Shown: one piece after another, positions 1 to 12,500 of the stretch
How the letters are laid out: each line of letters opens with the position of its first letter
Numbering within the stretch: position 1 is the stretch's first letter
Assembly: GCF_030463565.1 (NCBI RefSeq)
Contig: NC_134656.1
Span: 625,001 to 689,000 of the forward strand
Length of the DNA: 64,000 bases
Source: Pelecanus crispus
Taxonomy: Eukaryota; Chordata; Aves; Pelecaniformes; Pelecanidae
Direction: 5' to 3'
Program-made: the position numbers and the translations under genes
Notes under the pieces: generated by a model
The model's database searches: none
What the model was told of the DNA's origin: nothing
Seen by the model: only the letters and a program-made list of their open reading frames with translations

Positions 1-543
1 TGTAAATTCCACCTCTGGGGAAATACTGGTTCCTTGGCATTCCTCATTAGTGTGTTTTAAAGGTGTTTTTCATAACCTGTTCTACCAATTGCAGAAAATT
101 TCCCATTACTAGATAGGCTTTCAGTTGCCTAACACAGTTCAGAGGAGAGCAGGAGAGCCGTAGCATGTCTGATGCATTTAACATAAGCTTGGCTGCATAC
201 AGCATAGCCAGAAAGGTCTGCTGAAAAAAACCACGAGAACTGGAGAACCAGAGCACAGGAGAGAGAGCAAGCTCGGGACACGTGTCTGTCTGCTGCCTTT
301 TAGCTGGAGCTGACGAGACGGTATCGTGATACGGGATTACATTCAAATACCCGCAGACTCGGTGTGCTCATCTGACCAACACTTGCACCGTCCTTCTGTA
401 ATGTATTCCTTCCTGTGAGTGATGGAATTGCCTGTTACTTTGTGAAGACTGCAGCTGGGAGGAAAACAACATAGCATGAAGGATTAAAGATGATTGCATT
501 GTTCTTTTTTTCTTGCTTAGGTCTCTCTCTTCTGCCCTTGCAG
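1..543 (+). other. CTNNBL1: CTNNBL1 intron (3' part only)
   Basis: The sequence is intronic up to the acceptor CAG at 541-543, preceded by a pyrimidine-rich stretch. I see no exon, repeat or RNA gene in it. Confidence 0.8.
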
Positions 544-3500
544 GTTGATAGGCTGATGGAACTGTATTTTAAGTACCTGGATGCAATGCAGGCAGCTGAT
601 AAGAAGATCGATGGAGAGAAACATGTATGTATTGTTTAAGTTTTGCCAGCTCATGTCTACAATACCTCTGCACAGGCATGTTGTCTGCACAGAACTTCTG
701 GCTCAGCCAGGTCACTCCTCTGAGCCGTGCCTTCATATCTGTGCTGATACTTCTTAATTCTTGTCCTGCTCTCCAGTTTCCAGTTAACCTTGGATAAAAT
801 GGGCTGAGAACTTCTCTACAGCAAGTGCTTCTGGCCTTTTCTTAGAGTGAATTTTACTAGGAGGGACAAAGTCTGTGCTTCAATTTGCCTTCACTTTTAC
901 TTGGCCAAAATCTTGCTTGGTTTGGCAGGTGGAGAGTAAGTGAAATGCAGAGAGGCAATTACATGATAATGTGCAAGGCCTCCTACCCTGGTCTTTAGAG
1001 TTCTGATCAGCTGCGAGAAAATGTCTATTTTGATTAGTTAGATGAGGCTGCAGCCAAAGGCTGGTGTGCTCTCTGCACACCAGCGGTGAATCGTTTTGAA
1101 TGACATGAGCCTTGGTACCACGCAGTACTTTCTTGGAACTGAAGCTGGAACAGACTTTTTGAAAGAGAACGAGCTGTTGGAGTCAGGAAGCAGCTTGCAG
1201 AGCTGTTAGCGAGCTTGGCCGGCTTCCCACAAGATTATCTGTATCAGCACTGAAGAGGGTGTGAGATTGATTAGCACTGACGGAGAGTAATCACTGCAGC
1301 CGCTGTCCCCGCACGCGGGCGAGCTCAGTGTGCCGCGGGCTGCAGCCCCCTGCCAGGCTCTGACAAACAGCTGTCTGCCCACAGCCAAGGCCACTTCTCT
1401 GGGCACTGCAAACATTCCGAGGGCACTGGAGCTCAGCAGCGCTGCTGCTGCTCAAAGAGGCACGGGGGTGAGTGATGAATGGAGTTGCTTTTGCTGCCAG
1501 CATTCAGGCTCCATATGGACAGCTGCAGCTTCACAAATGAACGGTGGCCTGAAGAAAAACGGCCTTTACCCTTTCCTGCCATCCCTCTGCACTCCATTCA
1601 TCCTCCTTGGAACAGAGCAAGAAATTATTTATTCCTTACATTTCAGTGTTGGTGTGTGGGTTTTAGAACTCAAAATACAGAATGGATTTTTCTGGCTGAA
1701 GTCTTGTGGTGTACGGGCAGCTGCTCTACAGAGCCCTCAAATGCAACATGCAGAGCTAGTGTATGTGCCCTTTAGCCAGAAAGATCCCGAAGCAGTGTGC
1801 AAATATTAACACCTGTAGCAAGCAGCCAGCACCAAGCAGGAGTGAAGGGAATTTGAGTGTGAAGAAGTTTGTGTAGAAGCTCTTTGATTAATAATATTAA
1901 CCCATTCATGTTTACTGATGTATAAGAGAAGAGAAACCAAAGAACCTCAGGTTTTCCTCCTGTATCCAGAAGGCCACTGTGCTTTTGCCCCGCTGCAGTG
2001 CTGTGTAGGCTGGGATGGCTAGAATAAATGGATCTCAATTCTTCACTCCTATTAGAGCTAATAATAGGATTTGGAAGAAACAGCTCATATGTGCAATATA
2101 TTGGGCACAACGTGTATGAAATGCAATGTTGAGGTTCATTCCTATCTTGGAACAGTCTTGGAATTATCGTTTGCTTTGTTTTGTAGCATCCTCAGATGGT
2201 CGGTGGGAAACAGTCTGCTGAGAGCTGAAGTAGCTCAAGCAGCTTCCCCACGCAGAAGTAGGCAAAAGCCATCATTCTGTCCATCAAATCACGGCATTGT
2301 CTGGCTGTGACAGGATTTATGGAACACTTTAATGTTTCTGGTTGCGGCACATGAATCATCGAAGTGGATGGTATGAACACTTGGTCCTTTAGAAACTGTG
2401 CTTTGTCACTTGAGGGCTTTTGACCTTCCTCTAGAGGAAAGTAGAGGACATCATACCCCGAAAATCTGGTGTACAGATCCTCACCTTTCTCCTTGCCCCA
2501 AAGAACAGCGATACCTGATGAGATTTTACAGGTTCAGCCTAGACTGATGAGAGCAAGAGCCGAGTCTGATGGACAGAGTATCCTGGTGTAAGTCTTCCAT
2601 TACAAGAAGTTAAAACCTGATTATACAAGGAATGACTGAAGGTATCATACCTGATGTTTTATCTTTAGTAGTGCAGCTGGCATAGGAAGCTCCTGCTCTT
2701 GCAGTTCTCTTTCTTTTAGCTTGGCTTATTTTAGTGATCTGGTTTATAGCCCAGCTCTTCACCCTGTGGTGGTGAAGGTGTGGTAATAGTTGAGGGTAGA
2801 AGTGGGGGGAGGAATTTTGAAGCCAGCTGTTTTTGAGGACGAACGGTTTTAATGAAACTGCTCCCTTAATCTGGACAACGAAACAGGATGAGGTCTGGAG
2901 GGAGAACTTCCCTTCTCAGTGTTACCCGCTTGCGTGCTTCTGTGGAATCTCTTCAGAAGTGATCGGAGGTGGTAACTTAGTGATTATCCTAACTGCCCAG
3001 GAGCAAAGTCCGTGTAGGTGTTTGTCTCCAGCGCTGATGCCTGTCTTAGTACTTTTCTCAGAGTTTTTAGTTAATGAAACCTAGAAAATATCTTGTCCCC
3101 CTCTCAAATTCTTTAATTCTTTCTGTAGGAAATGGTGCAAAACACTACGGCTTTTAACACCCTCTAAAATGAGGCATAGTTACAGGTGGCAGCAATAGTC
3201 TTCGTGGTCTCTAAAAATGGTAGGAAAAGACAGGAGGTGGTTTAATATTTTTATCGTTCCACAGAAAATTATGCTCAGCCAGTTGATTCGATAAAATATT
3301 CTCACCAGACACTTTGCACTATAATGACTTACAAATTACATGCTAATTGTGCTACAGTTAAGTCACTCCATCCTTGAAAGGGAGAGGTGGAACCCCTAGC
3401 ATGAGGGCAGCGTCCACAGATTCGCATAACTGAAATAGGAGTTTCTGTCAGCCCAGCATTCAGTTCGGTTTAGGAAGGCCGAATTGCCTGGAGTTGTGCT

Positions 3501-6500
3501 GAGGGCAGGACGTAGCGTCCTGGCAGGGGCTGCGTTAGTGCAGAGAACACAACTGTGTTCACGGGAGGGCATGCGCGCTGTCTGTACTGCGAGCTTTTCC
3601 AGCAAACAGCCAGCATGCTGAGGTAAGCGTTGAACTTTCTTACTAAGACTGGTGGGTCTTGAGATGTCGTGGCTGCCCTAACATGGTTCCTGTTTCTTGC
3701 TGCTGAAGTTGAGCTCACGCTTTTGCAGGAGCTGCTGCTCTGTTTCTCCTGACGTGGAAGTGATGGTATGCTTTGTAGCAATCGCAGTGAGCTTTTCAGC
3801 TCTTGCAGATTGGTGGCTCAATTTACAGAAATTCAAGAGTGTTTCTGCTTGTAAGGCAGAAATGAAGAAAGTCCTTCCCACAGCAGAGGGCTCTGATGGT
3901 TTCTTGTGGCTGAGAGCTGCTTGGTCACCTTGGTGTGACCTGGATGCCTGGCTGCAGTAGAGTCCATGACCTGAGTAGGGCTCAATCCTCACCGTTCTGT
4001 GTTTCAAGGAAAACGGTCAGTCTGCTGAAGAGACCATGTGGTCTGCAGCCTCTGCGTGTGGAAGAGGCTCCTGGGGAAATTGTCACAGCTGTGAGCTGAA
4101 AGCAGATGGTCCTGGGCAGTCCTTGCTATGATGGTCTGATTTCACCTGAGGCTTCTGTTTGCTCCTCTCCTGTGCCAAGCATCGGTCCTTGTCTCCTCCA
4201 TGTCCTTCTTGACCAAGGGCTTAGTGATGACCTTGAGTTTAGCACTTAGCCTGTGGTCTGAAAGCACCGCCTGGGCATGGCTTGCATCACTTACCCCTCC
4301 CCAGTAATACAGACAGAAACTAGTAAGGGGAGAGCATCTGTACTCGGTGGAGGAGACAAGTGATGATAGTTGGTTTTGCGCATGGACTTTCGGAGCCTTC
4401 TCATCTCTGATGACCTGGAGTGGCCTCGCTGTCCAACCCGGTGAGGAAGTAAAACCAGGATCCTGGAGGTGTTCTTTGCTCTCCATCAGCGCCCATCCCT
4501 TCTGCTCGGCCCAGCCTTGCTGTGTGTGCTGGGGAGGGTGAATGGTAGGTAAGGAAGGAGGCAGATGCGGGGGATCTTTTGGGCCCTACTCAGTGACTAT
4601 GTGGAGCTGACGTGATCTTTTGTATAGCATTGGCAGATCCGTTGTATCTTAGGTTTCAAGTCTCTACTTGACACCTCGAGGCCTGTCAGTCCTGCCTCAT
4701 TAGTGTGAGAGAAGCTCATTTTAGCTTCACAGAAGCCCATCTTACTGCTGTCTTCTCCCATCAGCAAGGGGCATCTCAGTACATATTGTTGGCAGATTAG
4801 AAATGGCACCCGAGTGCTCATTTGGAGGTTAGTGACTTGACAGCTTTGAAAGAGACACAAAGTGGAAAGGTGGCTATTTCGTACTGTACTAGGAGGCAGA
4901 TTAGCATTTAAAGGGTGGCTGTGGTTTTAAAAAAAAAAAAAAAAAGACTGTGAAAAGGCACCTTAAAACTGTACTTGTCTTCTAATTCATATCTGCTTAA
5001 TTTACTGGCACAAAATAATCTTGCTTCTCTGTCGAGAGGGGCTGTTAAAACTGCTGCCTTCTCTGTGTAATCAAGACAGCAGTTGCCTGGATTCGGCTCC
5101 TGTGATCGCCGTGCTTGGATCAGAATACAGAACAGACACGGTCTTTGTTTCCTGCTCTGGAGATTCAAAATCCTGGCCTGTTGATGTTTTTCTGTTCAGG
5201 AATTTAGCACTGTTGTGAAGAGTAGCCAACAAGCCTGTATGCAGGGAGGAGGGTAAGCAGTAGTTCGGGAATTGTCGTCTTTCGGTAATGGGGGTTTTTG
5301 ATATTTCAGTCAATGGCTTCCGATCTCTTGCTAGCCAGACTCAACATTGTTTAGCTTTAGAGACCAGATTTGATCAGATTCAAGCAATTTGGTATGGATG
5401 TAGGGTGAGGAAAGTCGCTCCTTGCACAAAATTGGATTTTTCTTTTTACAGGCGAGAGCTTTTGTGCAAGTTTTGCTCAGTCATGCCTGTGCCCATGATT
5501 TTGAGACCTGGAGTAAATTACAGTTGCGCAAATGCCGGAGTCTACAGGATCTGATGCTAAAGCATCCTGCAGCGTAGCCAAAGCAGTTGACTTTGTGGCA
5601 TTGGTAACTAGGCATTGTTTTTTAAACGTAACTTGTTCTTTCATTGGCAAGCTAGGTTTCCAGGAGAGGAAAAGTGTTTCATTAGCCGTGCTTTCCTCTC
5701 TTGCTTTCGGAAGGCAGTGGCAAACAGCGGTTACTTCTAAGTCACTTACTCAGATTTCTGTATGGTGAACATCCATTGCACTCTCTCCAGTGAGAAGTGC
5801 ACAGGGTTAATCTTCCTTCTTGTGCCTAAAAGATGCTACCTGCAATTAGATGTGAGGACTTGGCTTGACAAAACAGGAAAATTTGGTAGCCTAAATCAGC
5901 TTTGGCACCGGTGACCTTGCGTGTGTTTACCTGGAGCATGTGCACCCCGAGGAAGCACTTCTTGTTGAGCATTACAGGTACAGTGCTCGCGCTGGTGATG
6001 CCTCTAATGAGAAAATATTGCTCCGCTGGTGTGTGCCCACCTGCTAGCCGGCTGCATAATAAATCACACGAGCTGCAGTGAGCTAGCAGGGTCTGACAAG
6101 CTGCTTCCTTTATTTAAGAACAAAACCAAAAAACAAACCCCAAAATGCAAAAGGTCACGCATGACATCAGTTATTTTGGCCTGTCGGTCTCCATGAAAAT
6201 GGATGGCGGGTTCAGTGGTGGATGTGGCCGGCCTTTCTCGGGGGGAAGCTCCTCTGAGCTTATCGCCGGGCTGCTTTTGCCGGTGTTTTGAAGAAGATGC
6301 TCTGTCCGAACAAGACAAATGGAATGGCCTCTTGCCTTCTGCCTCTGGCCTCCGTTTGGGCAGGTCTCGCTGGTGAAACACCGTATGTGCAGAGGAAGGA
6401 CGAACCGTCGGCATTCCCGCGGAAGCCAGTGGTCTTCTGCTAGCAGACCCTGGCTGGGGTTTGGCCCCATCAGTATTCCTAACAAATGAAGCTGGAAGGG

Positions 6501-9500
6501 CAAGGCTGGGCATGGTGAAGCTGTACTTGTGCAGAATTTTTGGACCTGTTTTCTCATTCATCAGTCGATAATGAAGTTGGAAGCCTGATAGGTCTTTGAG
6601 TCTGCTGGAGTCATGTTCTGCACTGCTTAACAGCACCCTCAAATGGCCAGTAAAAGAGCAGGTTTTTTGTTCCATTTTGACAAAGAACTTATAAATAATA
6701 GATACATTGGTTTGTTCCATATTCACGGTCTCTAATTGCTCAATTTAGAAATGTAATTTGTATGTTTAAATTAAAATTTTAATTTGCAGATGGACACACT
6801 TCACAACCAGCAAAGGCAAAAAACCTTGTTCAAAACTGAATGAAATGTTTTGTGAATTTAAATGAATTATTAAAAGCACTTCTTCCTTGGTGAGAAATAC
6901 ATGGACGTTAACGTTTTGGGGAACAAAGCTTTCTTAAGAAACCGCAAATATCACCAACATTTTGCCACTGCTAATGGGAAGTACTTTGAGAGACAGTCAT
7001 CACGTTTTTTCTTTGTGTTGCTTTTCAGGACATGGTGCGTCGGGGAGAGATAATAGACGATGACATGGAAGACGAATTCTATCTCCGTCGCCTGGATGCC
7101 GGTCTCTTTGTTCTACAGCTCATTTGTTACATCATGGCAGAGATCTGTAATGCCAATGTTCCCCAGGTAAAGCTATATACAAGGTTGGCAGATCATCTGT
7201 GTTTCCGTCCGTGATACAAACAAGACTCTAAATCCTTGCAAATACTGCCGCATTGAATAATCTTCTCTTTAATTCCTTTTTTGGGAGGAAACCTCCTGCT
7301 TATTGCACTTGTGTCCAGACAGCTTCATCAAGTTACAGCAGTTAGGAGGGCATTAGTGGGTACAGAAGCTGCTCATTGTCACTGAATTCATACAGTCTGC
7401 CACGAGCGAGGTCACAGTTTGAGATGGAAAAGCCCTATTTATGCCACTGCTGAGAAAGTAATGGAAGGGGACATTCTCTCAGAAGGTGTCACAAAAGCAC
7501 GGACTACAGCAGGTGACTTTTCTCGATCCGTGCAAAATACTGCATCTCTGCTGGTGTGAATACATTGGGGTTTGTGAATGTGTTATGTGGTTACTTGTAC
7601 CTGTGCCACCTGCCTTCCTGAATGTTTCTGAGTAGGTGCTCTGGGACTGTGGACTAGCAGGGCTGAGTTGGGTTTTGTGGTGCTCAAGGTTTCTGCTCTT
7701 CCCTCAAAGTGGGAAAAAGTGAGGTTGTGCGTGGCTTTGTGTTGTATTGAAGATTACTTTCTTCTCTTTCCTATCCCCCATCAGATTCGTCAGAGAGTCC
7801 ATCAGATTCTGAACATGAGAGGCAGCTCCATTAAAATCGTTCGACACATCCTAAAGGGTGAGTTGAGATATTCCTTGCATGTGTCTCATCTCTACCAGGG
7901 ACAGTTTGGTCATCACTTTGTAGGATGAGCCTTCACATGTAATTGTCTGTGAGTTCATGAGCATCTTCAGGCAGCAGTTGAGCAGTGAGATCTGGGCAGG
8001 GCTGGATCTGGGCACCCTGATAAGAGGCATGCTTTACCTTGGAGTTAGGACACTTGCTGCTGTCTGCTCTCATGGAACAGCACGTCACTTCATGCTGCCG
8101 TCAGCTACAGACGGGCTGGAACTCGCTGCTGACATTAGCGCTAGAGTAAATATTTAAGGGAAGTGTATATGCATGCTAGAGGGAAGAATAGTGGAGTCTC
8201 ATCTTTCATTAACATGGCCCTGCACTTTACCATCTGCACCATATTAGTATCCGTGGTGTATTTGTCTTGTTCTTAGTGTCAGATTAATATGGATTATAGC
8301 ATTAAAGTATCCTCTGTAGCTTTAAAATGTAGCTGTTGTGATTTGCAATCCCAGTTTTAAAGTACTGCTTGTTATTTTTAATGCTTATGTTGAATTAGAG
8401 CAATGCTTATTTGAGCTGTTGCTCTCGTCTGTAGCCTGCTGTCCTTCAGCAGAAGCAGCCAGCTGAACTGGGGAGGAGGAGGACGGGACGCGGACTCTCC
8501 CCACAGCCCCCTCCGAGGCTTAGCTAGGGCGGCTGCTGATCGGGAGGTGCCGCCTTATTTAGCGGAGGGTTGCGCGGGACGTGTCTGCTCCCGAGGGGCT
8601 GTGGTGTTTTCGGTGAGGGGTGAGGAGTCTCTCTCTCTTCTGGAGAGGAAGGAAGGTTGGCAGCATCTCCAGGGGTACTGGGCTGTGGGTTGTGTTGTTT
8701 TGATGTCTCTGCTTTCTTTGGGAATAACAATTACGTTCTCCTGGCCTTTTCTCTGTGCCCCCCCTACTCCTCCCAACACTGGCAGGTACTGGCAGCTTTT
8801 TTCTTGCAGATCCTGTTGTTTTTCTCCCTTCCCATATGCAGGAAAGAAGGAGATCAGAAGGATGGCTGGTATGACAAAATTAAGAGTGATTTTTCTGACA
8901 GCGTGAGATTACCTGCAGCTATAGGCAATCTCTTTGGCCCTTGTCCTTTGCCAGCAAGTGCAAATTAATGCCTGCTGATGAACGGGGGGGACTGGATAGG
9001 ATGTCTTTCTGCTTTTTATTCTGATACTTGATAATTCCTGCCTCCAGACAGTCCATTTCCATCGTAGGGCATGGCTCGTGTCCGCTTTCAGATTCCTGTG
9101 CTTGACCTGGGCCATGGGTGCCAGAGGGATTTGTCTGCACATCTCGCTGTATTTACAAACCTCACGTTCATGTCTTTGGTTTGTCGATTTACATACAAAG
9201 CTGAATTGGAGGGCAGCTGCATTAAAATTTCATCTGATTCTTTCTTTCACAAACAGTGACTTGCATTGTGAAACTTCCAGTGGTTTTGTCGTGCCTTGCA
9301 AGCTGCGGATCGTACAGCAGGTTCGGTACTCTCAGCAGTAACGCGTCCTCTGCCTGAAGAGGCCACAGATGGCATGTTAATAATACGGGTGATGGATGCA
9401 GTATTTGGGGCTCTGTTTTCAGCAATCACCAACTCTTATGCTTGCCAATTTTAGAGATTTTTGCCATCACAATTGTCAATGACCTTAGAAATAAATTTGT

Positions 9501-12500
9501 TGGTGGGCCCTTGTGAAATACTGCAGCGGGGCCCAGAAGATTCCTGCCAGGTAGGAGCAGCACTGAGCCTATCTGCAGTTTGTGCTGGTGAAATTTAAGT
9601 TTTTCCATAGTTACACACCTATGTCCAAACATGTTGTCAGTGTAGATTCACTGCCTTTTAACAGAAGAGACACCACGGACAGTACCTGCCTCTCCGGAGG
9701 AGTGGGTTTGGTTGTGGACCCTGGAAGCGTGCCTCCCAGGGGGGCTGGGGGGGATTTCCGAAATTTAATTGGTGTCTGAACTGTAGGACACTCTATCCCA
9801 AATGACTGAGAGGTTGGGAGCCTTGAGCCTTGGCTGAAACGTTTCCAGGCCACTTTCCAACTTACTCTCAGGACAAATGAGGGCTGGTTTATTTTTACTT
9901 TTCCTTCAGTGTTTTGCTCTTGTTCAGTTTTTATTTTCTATTTTTGCATACTAATTAGGTGCTTGGTTTTTAGTTTGATTTTTATGGCCTACATATTCTC
10001 CATGTTTCTCTGGCAACCTGACAGCTGATGGATCCCTTGGGGTTGCTCAGAATTACTTACGATGCAAGCGAGGAAGCAAGACTGTTTTCTTATGGTAGGG
10101 CTTTCAAAGGGGAGGAGTGGGCAGGGAATAACTGAAGGCTCATTAAATGCATTTCCGCAGGCTGACCAGTCCTCCCACAGTTCCTTTTTCTTGAAGATCA
10201 AGCATTACTTGCAACGGGACAGTTAGTTTATCCTTTGGAAGAGAATGACTGGATGGTGCATGTGCACCTTGGCTGGGAGGATGCTTTTGGGGTGGAGACT
10301 GCTCTTCGTGACAGCAAGTGGCGTCTGTATCTTGGGGCAGTTCTGGGTCTCCATCTCTCCCATCGGGAATGGAGGCACAGACCTCTCTAAATAGCGGTAC
10401 TCGGCCCTGGAACGGGAGAGCGTGCTGTTCCTTACGGTCCGGAGAGGCCAGCCCTTGGTGCCGCTCCCGTTGCTGGAGCCTGCAGGAGCTGAGGTGCAGA
10501 GGTCCCTCCCCGGTGGTACCGGCGGGCGATGCCTGGTTGGACATCTGCTCTCAGGGAGGGCGATGGGCACATCAGGGAGCCGGCAGGCTGGAATGCCTAT
10601 TGAATGTTATAAACCAAGCCTCTTAGCCTGGGTAATCAAAACCAGAATGTAGGTATGTTATGAGAACTGTGCTGAACTTGGCCTGTGGTCCCTCAGTATG
10701 TGCAGGCTTTATAGCTTCCAATATCCATTACAAGCTTCAATATTTCCCTATTGATTTTCACTGTTCTGTAACCATTGTATTTTGTCTAATGAAGCAGAAA
10801 CCAATCTTAGGTCCTTTCCCTTTGTGTAGCTACAGCAATGTGTAAGCTCTGTTTAACTGTTGGCAGGGGGAGCTTACATTTGATTTTTTTTTTTTTCTGT
10901 CTCACTGAAGTGGTGGAATTTTAAATAAAAAAGTAAACACATAAAACCTCGATGGGAGATTTTTTTTTTTAAGCCTGGTTCTGGGGATTTTATCTGTTCT
11001 CTTCAAATTAGCATTAGCAACTGTTGGTAACCCAGTAAACAGTCTGCCTTTGGAGTCACTGGGATTTTAGTCTTACAAAGCCTAAATATTTAGAAGGAAA
11101 AATGCTGAGCTTTTGGGCAAGATTAGAGGAATTTGTGGCTTGCTTTTGTCTGAGTGATCTCACTGGGACAATAGAAGGGCAGTGTCATTAGTGGCACTCT
11201 GCAGTTTCCCTGCTTGAGTTGTATGTTCAAGTACTCTGGCAGTCCTTAAAGCTAAAACCGGAGCTGGGCCACGAGCCCGCTGCCTGCGGTGCCGATGCTT
11301 TGAGCGCGGAGCTCTGCCTGCAGCCGGGGCCGACCTGGGCTGCCCCAGCGCTGTGCCAGGCTCAGAGACCTCATCCGTCCCTCCGTGGGTATCCTGAGCT
11401 GTCGAGTAGCGGCAGGCAGGGAAGTGTTGCCCTTGGGCTGCAATAAACACAGGCAATTGCAGTTGCTGCATCTGTTTCAGAGGCACTTACTCTGACAAAG
11501 CACGGAAAGGGCTGCTTGGGGACAGAGCCTGCTCCTCCGCGAGCTCCCCGCGGGGGCACGGCTGCTGACAGAAAGCTTTAGTGCTGCCCGAAGGGGACAG
11601 GGGAACCTGAGCTAAATGTGGGCCTTAGCTGGTGCTTTCTCCTGGGAAGGTAACCCCGTCTCTGCCGCAGCAGGGCTTAGCTCCTGCCAGAAGCGGGTGG
11701 CAGGTTTTGCTCCCCGGGCGCAGCGGCGCAGCCCTTTGCTAAAGCGTGCAGACCGCAGCAGAGCTGACGCCGGGCTGCCGGGGCCTTGCCCGTATGCAAT
11801 TAGCCAATACGTAGGCAGCTACCACAAATCTATTAGCTTGCTGCTGTCTTCGTTAAGTGCGCTGGAGAGCTTCTCCTCCATCTGAGGGAAGAGTTCCCTG
11901 TGCTGGTCCCCCTTCTCCAGGACAGCGAGGAGGTCAGGTTCACTTGCAGCAAACCTCAGCGTTACCTGCCTGCTCTTGTTACAGGTACTGTAGCAGTTTA
12001 TAAATATTAAAAGGATTTCTCCCAGAGGCCCTGGCAAAGAACTCTGCTTCTTGTACACGGAGAGAGAGTGCACGCAGGAGGGAAGACTCCCATATCAGCT
12101 AACTTCTCCCTGTCCTCGCTCTTTTCAGTGCTCTTATAATAAAGGCTTTGATGGAGCTCAGAAGCATGTAGCGGCGCTGAACGTATAAATATTAAAGCAA
12201 ACTTTCTACAGCAACTTACCATTCAGATGCTGAATACAAGCTGTTCTGTTTGTTTAGGAAGAAGGGAAAGAATGCGAGAAGGCGGAGGCTGGGAAACACT
12301 GTCTAACCAGGCAGTCTGCTCCTGATTTACTAAGATTTGTTCAGCTCCTTGCTTTTGCAGCTCCAAACCTGCTTTTCATTTTTTCTTTTTAAACCATCTT
12401 TGAATATGCAGGTTCTGGTGGCAGGAGGAGGGAGCTGGTAGGGGCATGAGAGCTGCCAGCTTTAAATCGAATGTCAGGAAGGAGAGCTGCAGATGAAGTT

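Noticed and set aside
1330-1809. A 159-codon plus-strand frame in a CTNNBL1 intron
   Set aside because: Composition changes along its length, it has no splice context matching CTNNBL1 and no known family; likely chance.
3470-4486. Several minus-strand frames of 100-114 codons in the large CTNNBL1 intron
   Set aside because: Length is near chance expectation, with no 3' end signals and no family.
12230-12256. A possible 26-nt minus-strand micro-exon between CAG and GTAAGT
   Set aside because: Matches splice consensus on both sides, but there is no supporting reading frame or neighbouring exon; such pairs arise by chance.
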